Below, in pieces: positions 58,129 through 64,000 of a stretch of 64,000 bases of DNA. The position numbers were made by a program, and so were the translations under genes. How positions within the stretch are numbered: position 1 is the stretch's first letter; every line of letters starts with the position of its first letter. The stretch comes from Alkalicoccobacillus gibsonii (GTDB lineage: Bacteria > Bacillota > Bacilli > Bacillales > Bacillaceae_D). The notes beneath the pieces were generated by a model that searched no databases, was not told the DNA's origin, and saw only the letters and a list, made by a program, of their open reading frames with translations. The stretch is from the NCBI RefSeq assembly GCF_016798245.1, contig NZ_JAEUZA010000009.1:1-64000 (forward strand), given 5' to 3'.

Positions 58129-58540
58129 AAAAAATGATCTACGAGCTGCTATGAGAAACAAAGAACAAAAGAAGACCGCTGCTTATGCGTTCTTTGGAGA
58201 AGAAAAATCGAATGAAGATAACAATAAAACTGAAACTGAACAGTTAAACGTAACAAATAAACAAAACACTGAAAATAAGCAATTAAATGTAACAAATAAT
58301 AAAAAGAGTGAAACCGAAGTTGTTGAAGCGGATGAATTATCTAGCGATTTTTGGTCTACTGTAACTAACAAAAAACCTACAGTCGAGGACACTCATACTC
58401 GCGGAACGTTTCTAATACAAAATGAATTACTTGAACGTTTAGATGCTCTAGCAAAGGGACAAAAAAGAGGATTTAAGACGAAACTAGTTAATCATGCACT
58501 AAAAGAGTTCTTAGATCAGATAGAAAAAAACAACGAATAA
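58115..58540 (+). CDS. RHH-type ParB-like partner, 141 aa
   Basis: The start is a GTG inside the end of parA (MSANKKNDLRAAMRNKEQKK). A long polar Asn/Thr/Glu-rich linker (about 30-95) leads to a C-terminal RHH (GTFLIQNELLERLDALAKG, FKTKLVNHALKEFLDQI). Small RHH centromere-binding proteins of type Ib partition systems have this position and fold. It should bind repeats near parA and act with ParA in plasmid segregation. Confidence 0.8.
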   Translation: MSANKKNDLRAAMRNKEQKKTAAYAFFGEEKSNEDNNKTETEQLNVTNKQNTENKQLNVTNNKKSETEVVEADELSSDFWSTVTNKKPTVEDTHTRGTFLIQNELLERLDALAKGQKRGFKTKLVNHALKEFLDQIEKNNE

Positions 58541-58676
58541 GAAAATAAGAACAAAACAACTTCTCTTGTTTGTTTAACATAATGATTTATTCTGTTTTTC
58601 TTGATTACTATGATTGTTTGATTACTTGATTACTAGACTCGCTACTAGAGACTGGACAAGGGTTTGAGCGTTTTAC

Positions 58677-58897
58677 TATAACCAAAAGAAGAGTGAAGTA
58701 TAACCAGTAGGAGAGTCAACTATAACCAAAGCAAGAGTGAAGTATAACCAATAGGAGAGTCAACTATAACCAAAAGAAGAGTGAAATATAACCAGTAGGA
58801 GAGTTAAACTATAACCAAAGCAAGAGTGAAGTATAACCAGTAGGAGAGTCAACTATAACCAAAAGAAGAGTGAAGTATAACCAATAAGAGAGTCATT
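58677..58897 (+). repeat. Origin iterons: ten 22-bp direct repeats
   Basis: TATAACC starts at 58677, 58699, 58721, 58743, 58765, 58787, 58810, 58832, 58854 and 58876. Units alternate between TATAACCAAAAGAAGAGT and TATAACCAGTAGGAGAGT types. This is the expected Rep_3 binding array and origin of replication. The rest of 58541-59177 is AT-rich with further iterons. Confidence 0.92.
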
Positions 58898-58977
58898 AAG
58901 CGAACTAACACAATTTCTGTAAGTTTTCAATACATTATTTGTATAATCGTGTATTTTGCTGGAGGATAATCTTTAAC

Positions 58978-59123
58978 GACTCTTCTATTAGTTATAGTTA
59001 AGACTTTAGTTGACTCTCTATCTGGTTATAGTTATAAAAAGAACAAACTATTATGATACATTTTTCCTTGAAGGAACAGACCTTTGTAGAAATGGGCATT
59101 AACTATAACCAAAAGGAGAGTAG
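58978..59123. repeat. Extra iterons at the rep promoter, two inverted
   Basis: Inverted copies at 58978-58996 and 59012-59030 and a direct copy at 59104-59123, 55 bp before rep. Likely operator sites for Rep autorepression. Confidence 0.75.
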
Positions 59124-59177
59124 AAATTCAGGTTTGTTCCAGTATATAGTTAAGATAGTGTTGAGGGAGGGAGTTCT

Positions 59178-60284
59178 ATGTCGATGGATTCAGAACAACT
59201 TAGTTTATTAGAGACATCTACTGTTTCGTCCGAGTACATCGTTTCGCAGTCGAACGAGCTCATAAGTACTCCACAAGACTTAACAGCCAATGAAAAGAAA
59301 ATTATTTTTACTCTAGCATCTCTAGTACAACCGGAAGATGAGAATTTCCGGACGCACCGTATTCGAGTAAAAGATCTTGCCGATATGATGGGAATCGTAA
59401 GTAGTAATTTTTATAAGAAAGTGGAAGAAACCGTAACGGAGCTTCAAAAGAAAACGGTTGTGATCCAATCTGATAAATCAAAACTTGTTGTAAACTGGTT
59501 ATCCAGTTCTGAATATTTCCGTGGAAAAGGCTTTGTCGAGTTGGAATTCTCAGAAAAGCTTAGACCGTATCTATTAGACTTAAAACGTAACTATACGGGA
59601 TTTAAGTTAACGAATGTTCTAAGTCTACAGAGTGCCTATTCTGTGCGAATCTATGAGCTTTTAAAATCGTTTGAAAAACTCAAAAAACGTTCGTTTAGTA
59701 TTGAAGAGTTGCGTGAACTTTTAGTGGTGCCACCGAACGCATATAGGTATTACGCAAACCTTAAAAGTAAAGTGATTAATAAGGCTAAAAAAGACCTTGA
59801 AGAAAAAACAGACATAAAGTTTGAAATTGAAGAAATTAAAAAAGGTAAAAAAGTTGTGGGTGTTACCTTTTACATAGAACGAAATGACACATTCTTTAGT
59901 GAAGTCCTTATTAATGATACGGAAGAAGAAGGAGCTTATCTTTCCGCAATCCGTATGGGTATACGACCAAATGTTGCGAAACTACTTGTTGATGAATACT
60001 CAGAAGAAAGAGTTAAGAATAATATTGGTTATGTTTTAAAGCAAAAAAACGTACAAGATATTGAAAATCTAAGTGGTTATGTAGTAACAGCTATAAAAGA
60101 GGATTTTTATTTAAAGGATGTTAAGCCTGCTACAAAACTAAAAAGAAATGTGCGAAGAAATATATTACCTAAATGGACAGACGATACAAATGACGAAACA
60201 AGTATTACTTCAAATGATAAAGCAGCGTTAGAATTTCAGGAAATGTTAGAGGCTTTAAGAAAAAGTAAGGAAGGAAGACCATAG
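59178..60284 (+). CDS. Rep_3 family replication initiator
   Basis: A 368-residue initiator with two winged-helix domains, as in RepB/RepE/pi proteins. WH1: LTANEKKIIFTLASLVQP, FYKKVEETVTELQKKTVVIQ. WH2: SVRIYELLKSFEKLKKRSFS, IEELRELLVVPPNAYRYYAN. The C-terminal ~100 residues extend beyond the usual core and are basic (KLKRNVRRNILPKW). GAGGGAGGG precedes the ATG. It should bind the iterons to start theta replication and repress itself. Confidence 0.94.
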   Translation: MSMDSEQLSLLETSTVSSEYIVSQSNELISTPQDLTANEKKIIFTLASLVQPEDENFRTHRIRVKDLADMMGIVSSNFYKKVEETVTELQKKTVVIQSDKSKLVVNWLSSSEYFRGKGFVELEFSEKLRPYLLDLKRNYTGFKLTNVLSLQSAYSVRIYELLKSFEKLKKRSFSIEELRELLVVPPNAYRYYANLKSKVINKAKKDLEEKTDIKFEIEEIKKGKKVVGVTFYIERNDTFFSEVLINDTEEEGAYLSAIRMGIRPNVAKLLVDEYSEERVKNNIGYVLKQKNVQDIENLSGYVVTAIKEDFYLKDVKPATKLKRNVRRNILPKWTDDTNDETSITSNDKAALEFQEMLEALRKSKEGRP

Positions 60285-60358
60285 TAATAAAAAAGGAGAG
60301 CAAACCATTATAGGCGCTCTTCTTTTTTTAAAGCTACACATTCAATATAGAATACGTA

Positions 60359-60571
60359 TTACTTCTTACCGATACAAACTTTTACTGATAAAAAAATGCC
60401 AATCGTTACATAGGAGGCTGGGGTAGTCTCGGGGCTAACATCTGAAGCCCCTTGAACTTTCGCTAATTCCTCATCAGAAAGTTCATTCATCGTTTTACCG
60501 ACAGGATTGCTCATTCTAGTATCTCGAAACTCAGGGTTTTTTAAAGCTCTAATTCTTTCGTCATTAGACAT
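60359..60571 (-). CDS. lanA: Lanthipeptide precursor lacking the first core Cys
   Basis: A 70-residue prepeptide: MSNDERIRALKNPE, NELSDEELAKVQGA, SDVSPE, then the core TTPASYVTIGIFLSVKVCIG. The Cys at core position 5 is Ser, so only the C-terminal Ser-x-Lys-x-Cys ring can form. GGAGTG lies about 8 nt before the ATG; a TTG two codons earlier is possible. It is the last of three precursors in this distal cluster. Confidence 0.85.
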   Translation of the reverse strand: MSNDERIRALKNPEFRDTRMSNPVGKTMNELSDEELAKVQGASDVSPETTPASYVTIGIFLSVKVCIGKK

Positions 60572-60658
60572 AATCAAAACACTCCTTTTATATTTTAGAG
60601 ATATGGGTTCCTAGAGTTCTATTTGTGTTACGGAGAAAGCTCTATCTTGGTATCCGTG

Positions 60659-60865
60659 TTAGAGCCTTGGACAAAACTTCACTGAAACAGCTATGGTAAT
60701 CCTGGTATTGATTATAGTAGTATCAGGAGTTACGTCTGAAGCCCCTTGTACATTAGTCAATTCTTCATCTGAGAGTTCATTCATCGTTTTACCAACAGGA
60801 TTATCAAATTCATGACCCCGGGACTCTGGATTTTTAAGAGCTTCTATTTTCTCTTCTCTAGACAT
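60659..60865 (-). CDS. lanA: Lanthipeptide precursor with degenerate core
   Basis: A 68-residue prepeptide: MSREEKIEALKNPE, NELSDEELTNVQGA, SDVTPD, core TTIINTRITIAVSVKFCPRL. The LanP site is PD instead of PE and the TTPAC start is changed to TTIIN; one Cys remains in SVKFC. It may still be modified with a single ring, or be decaying. The ATG has TTGGAGGG 6-7 nt upstream. Confidence 0.85.
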   Translation of the reverse strand: MSREEKIEALKNPESRGHEFDNPVGKTMNELSDEELTNVQGASDVTPDTTIINTRITIAVSVKFCPRL

Positions 60866-60901
60866 TATTTTACCCTCCAAATTTTTTTATAACTATTAAG
60901 A

Positions 60902-61120
60902 CTATTTCCGACAAAAACTAATTGAAAATGTTGCTACACCAACAGTAATAGCTGTAGCAACACAGGCTGGTGTAGTTTCAGGACTTACATCCGAAGCCCC
61001 TTGGATATCAGCTAATTCCTTATCTGAAAGCTCATCCATCTTACGCCCAATCGGACTCTCAATTTTATCCAAGGGAATTTCTGGATTTTTAAGAGCTTTA
61101 ATTATCTCCTCGTTAGACAT
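60902..61120 (-). CDS. lanA: Class II lanthipeptide precursor, distal cluster
   Basis: A 72-residue prepeptide: MSNEEIIKALKNPE, DELSDKELADIQGA, SDVSPE, core starting TTPACVATAITVG and ending SISFCRK. Both core Cys are present, so it should give a two-ring product. GAGAGGAGAG precedes the ATG. It is the first of three distal precursors, about 77 bp after the shared ACTTCGCAAA motif, and needs the LanM at 7.9-11.1 kb or another one outside the window. Confidence 0.9.
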   Translation of the reverse strand: MSNEEIIKALKNPEIPLDKIESPIGRKMDELSDKELADIQGASDVSPETTPACVATAITVGVATFSISFCRK

Positions 61121-61196
61121 ACTCTCAATCTCTCCTCTCTAAGTTAAAATAACTAGCTTCATAAACTGAATTCTATATATAAAATAGTTATTTATG

Positions 61197-61218
61197 CACT
61201 TCGCAAAATCGCAAAGTA
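61197..61218 (-). promoter_or_regulatory. Shared ACTTCGCAAA motif upstream of distal precursors
   Basis: The plus strand reads ACTTCGCAAAATCGCAAAGT, the most regular of the three copies. TATATA-like -10 sequence lies 20-25 bp further toward the gene. Confidence 0.6.
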
Positions 61219-61447
61219 TTTAAGGAAACCAATGAAGAAGATTAAGAAGCTAATGATCAGGAAATTGTTGATAGGAATTTATAGAAACTATTAAACACCT
61301 TAAAGTGAAATGAGACAAAGATATATCCTATGAAAAAGTTAGAGGAGGAAACTCGCGTACATTTGCTGCAAGACAAATGTACGTCAAATAATTTCACGTA
61401 TCACAATTATAATAGAAGAATTAAATAACTAAAACATAACTAGATAA

Positions 61448-61527
61448 GTGACAAAACTTTTAAGAATTGACACCATGAATTCTTTCGCGTAGAATTAAGG
61501 TTTGTAAGGTGTCTAAACTTAGTGACA
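61448..61527. other. Candidate res site of the resolvase
   Basis: Two imperfect dyads: GTGACAAAACTTTT...TTGACACC (61448-61474) and GGTGTCTAAACTTAGTGACA (61507-61526), just before the resolvase start. TGTC/GACA-ended dyads are typical resolvase subsites. Confidence 0.5.
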
Positions 61528-61554
61528 TAAATAGAGCGATTTTGAGGTGTTAAA

Positions 61555-62109
61555 TTGACTAAATATGGATATGCAAGAGTGAGTACAGTCTCTCAAGATT
61601 TGGAAGTACAACTGAATCGATTAAAAGAAGAAGGCTGCGAGAAGATTTATTCCGAAAAATTTACAGGAACGAAAAAAGAACGACCGGAATTCCTAAAACT
61701 TCTTGAAGAGTTAAAAGAAGGAGATACAATGGTTGTCACGAAGTTGGATCGTTTTGCTCGTTCAACCGTTGACGCAATTCAGACTGTTCGGACTCTTTTT
61801 GATAAGGGTGTAAGAGTTCATATTCTAAATATGGGAATTGTTGAGGATACAGTTACTGGAAGGTTAATTTTTAATATTATGAGTTCATTTGCTGAATTTG
61901 AAAGAGACATGATCGTTGAGAGAACCCAGGAAGGAAAAATGATTGCGAAGCAGCGACCAGATTTTCGTGAGGGACGGCCGAGGAAGCATTCAAAGCAGCA
62001 AGTGTTGCATGCTTTAAAGTTATTAGAGACACACACATATAAAGAAGTAGAGGAAATGACAGGTATACAAAAACGTACATTAATTAGGCGTAAAAATGAC
62101 TTCAATTAA
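61555..62109 (+). CDS. Serine resolvase/invertase family recombinase
   Basis: A 184-residue protein of the Tn3-resolvase/Hin family. The catalytic Ser is in [16 protein letters not shown] (Ser10), followed by [12 protein letters not shown] and the E-helix region [15 protein letters not shown]. The C-terminal HTH reads [17 protein letters not shown]. The start is TTG with GAGGTG 5 nt upstream. It may resolve plasmid dimers or a lost transposon; no other transposase is present nearby. Confidence 0.92.
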   Translation: MTKYGYARVSTVSQDLEVQLNRLKEEGCEKIYSEKFTGTKKERPEFLKLLEELKEGDTMVVTKLDRFARSTVDAIQTVRTLFDKGVRVHILNMGIVEDTVTGRLIFNIMSSFAEFERDMIVERTQEGKMIAKQRPDFREGRPRKHSKQQVLHALKLLETHTYKEVEEMTGIQKRTLIRRKNDFN

Positions 62110-62176
62110 GTTTAAGGATGATTCTTTTACTAAGTCGAATTTCCACCTATAACTTCTTTTAATAGAAACATTTAAT

Positions 62177-62226
62177 AAAAAAACTTCGGAAAGTTGCTGC
62201 CTCCTAAGCAAAAATCGTTCCGAAGC
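62177..62226 (-). terminator. Terminator after helicase-nuclease gene
   Basis: On the minus strand AGCTTCGGAAC...CTTTCCGAAG followed by TTTTTTT, starting 11 nt after the stop at 62237. Confidence 0.8.
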
Positions 62227-62236
62227 TCTTTTATAA

Positions 62237-64000
62237 TTATTTTAGTGCATTAGAATATCTACTAAGAAGAGTATCATGTGTTAATTTTTTATCAGCTAGT
62301 AAAGTGTGTATTTCATTTTCACTCCATGAAGATGGTGCTCTCTGAGACAACGCTGTACCTAACTCATGTAGTGACTCCTTTAGCATTTGTAATTTTTGTT
62401 CACTTATTACTAAAGAGTTTTTGGGAGCATGGGCATCTTGATTAGTTCTGGAGGCTCGATGAAACAATAATGGATAGTATCTTTGTTCATCTCCATACTT
62501 ATCTTTATGCCATTCTATAGAATGAAGTAGCTGTTCTATGTCTGCTCTCGAAATAAAATCTGTTTGTCTTTCGTTCTTCGCTTCAATTATAATATTATGA
62601 CCATTATCAAGGCGCCAAAGATTATCAGGACCATCGTTAGTTTCATGTTCTGGTCTTTGCGAAGAGAAACCTAAAAATTTACCTATATTGTATATATCTC
62701 TCTCAAATTTGTTGCTTTTAATCTCAGGTGAATAGATTAAGTTTTTAAAAAGCTCATCTATTGCAATTTTTACATCAGTTCCATTCGTATAATTACTTAA
62801 CCACTTTAACAAAGTGCTAGATTGACTACCCTTAGAAGATGTTAGTTTAGAATAAGTAAATACTTTAGGCTTCAATACGTTTGAAGATAAGTTTCTTGCT
62901 TTGACTTGTAAGTCAGTAGATTTAGTATGATTAACTTTATCAATGATTTCAGCTGCAACTTGTAGATACCAACTTTTTTCGTTATCAATCATGGTGGGAT
63001 TACTATTAACTAACTCTTGAACTATTCTATGAGCCTCTTCATAATCGCCAAATTTATATTTCTTTAAGGCGGCTAATTCAGTCTGTGCTTTCGCAAGCAT
63101 ATTTGTATTATCACTAGGGTTTAATTCAGACTGATCATCTTCAGCTAAAATTAATTCTTTATGAAACTGCCTCCACTCTGAATCTCTTGATAGACACATG
63201 TCTACAGCCTCTTTAATTTCTCTAAGAGCATGATCTAAATTGCTTGGTTGGACATCATTAAACAATTCTAAACCGAAATCTAGTTGTCTCCGGGTTGACT
63301 CTGTGAAATGTACTCTATTTTTCTTTATTCCAATAAAATTCATTAAAGAGTTATCTAAAATAAATACTGCACAATGATCACTACCTGATCTTACAGCTCT
63401 ACCTAGACCTTGTTCTATTGTTTGTGCTGTTTGTGCACTGACTATTGATGAACCCTCTTTCACGATAGATAAATAACGTTCTCTAACTGTTTGCGCTTTC
63501 GGTATGCCATCTAACACTAAGATAGTACAAGCATCACCTGCTAAATCAATCCCATCATAACGATTCAAGAAGACCATTAAATTACCTTTACTATTCTTTA
63601 GCTTAGCTTTTGCATCATTGATATTATATTTATCAACAATTTGGGGACTAAAAGCTTTCCACTCATTTGCCTTGAAAGTATTAGGTACAATAACCACTAC
63701 ATTATGATTAGTTGCATAATCAGCAATAATAGGTCTCATTATTTGGTCTGTAATTTCCGGAAAATATCTTTTTGGAGCAATGATTAATCTTTCACCAGCA
63801 TCTCCTTGATTTTTTATTTTAATAGGATTTTCTACGGATTCTCTTGATAAACCTAACTCTGTTATCAATTCTGAGTTATTATTAAATGTAGCTGATAAGA
63901 TATATCTGTGTTTAGCTTTATTAAAAGATGGAATTTTTTCAAATGGAACTTTTAAAGGTGTAATCTCAAGTTTATCACCACTTATAAAGCATTGAGCTTC
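62237..64000 (-). CDS. Helicase C-terminal part fused to a PD-(D/E)XK-like nuclease (partial)
   Basis: 587 codons are visible; the frame stays open to the window end, so the N-terminus is missing. The visible N-terminal part is the end of a DEAD/DEAH-type helicase: YILSATFNN, then QTIEQGLGRAVRSGSDHCAVF (motif VI with arginine finger). A helical middle follows. The C-terminus looks nuclease-like: NIGKFLGFSSQRPEHETNDG, PDNLW with Asp, and IIIEAKNER (ExK). Helicase-nuclease fusions are frequent in phage-defence loci, which is a reasonable but unproven role here. Confidence 0.75.
   Translation of the reverse strand, partial: EAQCFISGDKLEITPLKVPFEKIPSFNKAKHRYILSATFNNNSELITELGLSRESVENPIKIKNQGDAGERLIIAPKRYFPEITDQIMRPIIADYATNHNVVVIVPNTFKANEWKAFSPQIVDKYNINDAKAKLKNSKGNLMVFLNRYDGIDLAGDACTILVLDGIPKAQTVRERYLSIVKEGSSIVSAQTAQTIEQGLGRAVRSGSDHCAVFILDNSLMNFIGIKKNRVHFTESTRRQLDFGLELFNDVQPSNLDHALREIKEAVDMCLSRDSEWRQFHKELILAEDDQSELNPSDNTNMLAKAQTELAALKKYKFGDYEEAHRIVQELVNSNPTMIDNEKSWYLQVAAEIIDKVNHTKSTDLQVKARNLSSNVLKPKVFTYSKLTSSKGSQSSTLLKWLSNYTNGTDVKIAIDELFKNLIYSPEIKSNKFERDIYNIGKFLGFSSQRPEHETNDGPDNLWRLDNGHNIIIEAKNERQTDFISRADIEQLLHSIEWHKDKYGDEQRYYPLLFHRASRTNQDAHAPKNSLVISEQKLQMLKESLHELGTALSQRAPSSWSENEIHTLLADKKLTHDTLLSRYSNALK

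Overview
The window reads as most of a conjugative plasmid from a low-GC Gram-positive of the Bacillaceae. The support is strong AGGAGG-type ribosome binding sites with frequent TTG/GTG starts, a Rap-Phr cassette, a UvrX-type polymerase behind a DinR/LexA-like box, an AbrB-type regulator, a Rep_3 initiator with 22-bp iterons, ParA, a MobP-type relaxase and a full Gram-positive type IV secretion set. The exact species cannot be read from the sequence. No rRNA, tRNA, CRISPR array or complete insertion sequence was seen.

(1) 0-11.7 kb, almost all on the minus strand, is a class II lanthipeptide cluster of the cerecidin/lichenicidin-beta kind. It holds precursor peptides, LanM, a C39-peptidase ABC exporter LanT, a subtilisin LanP, an ABC immunity pair LanF/LanE, a small LuxR-type regulator and several very small genes. 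A divergent HTH-TPR (RRNPP-like) regulator starts at 11.8 kb. Three further precursor genes lie about 49 kb away at 60.4-61.1 kb, between the replication gene and a resolvase. The three precursor loci share an upstream motif (ACTTCGCAAA...), so they are probably one regulon supplying one set of enzymes.

(2) 13-27.5 kb is an accessory mosaic: secreted proteins paired with tiny membrane peptides, truncated gene scraps, a DUF3800 gene followed by two tandem copies of a structured RNA, a tyrosine recombinase with a nucleotidyltransferase, three tandem structured repeats, a phage-type ATP-dependent DNA ligase, a UvrX polymerase, a Zn-protease/MerR pair, AbrB with a decayed duplicate, and a MazF-like toxin with a possible partner. 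Arrays of a 9-bp repeat (GGGATAAAT-like) occur in five gaps of this region and were not seen elsewhere.

(3) 27.5-52.4 kb, all minus strand and by eye more GC-rich, is the transfer module: Mrr-like nuclease, Toprim protein, TopB, ArdC-like antirestriction protein, relaxase and RHH accessory protein, an oriT-like region with paired GTGTC repeats, VirB8-like protein, SLT/M23 hydrolase, VirB4, VirB3-like, VirB6-like, VirD4 (with an unusual inserted beta domain), a VirB2-like pilin and many small proteins. At its head lie a roughly 525-nt gene-free block closed by a 28-bp helix (a candidate large structured RNA), a short sRNA with a clear promoter and terminator, a protein with two RHH units in one chain, and Rap-Phr. 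These probably form the transfer control region.

(4) 54.5-60.3 kb is the maintenance module: a winged-helix protein, a 1.5-kb gene-free stretch with repeated TGAACAGTA motifs (candidate centromere), ParA, an RHH ParB-like partner, an iteron origin and Rep. (5) 60.3-64 kb carries the distal precursor genes, a serine resolvase with a possible res site, and the 3' part of a helicase-nuclease gene that runs off the window.

The most notable unexplained items are the large structured RNA at 51.6-52.1 kb, the tandem RNA behind DUF3800, the covarying triple repeat at 18.8-19.1 kb, the split lanthipeptide regulon, and a Cys-free peptide with a lanthipeptide leader.
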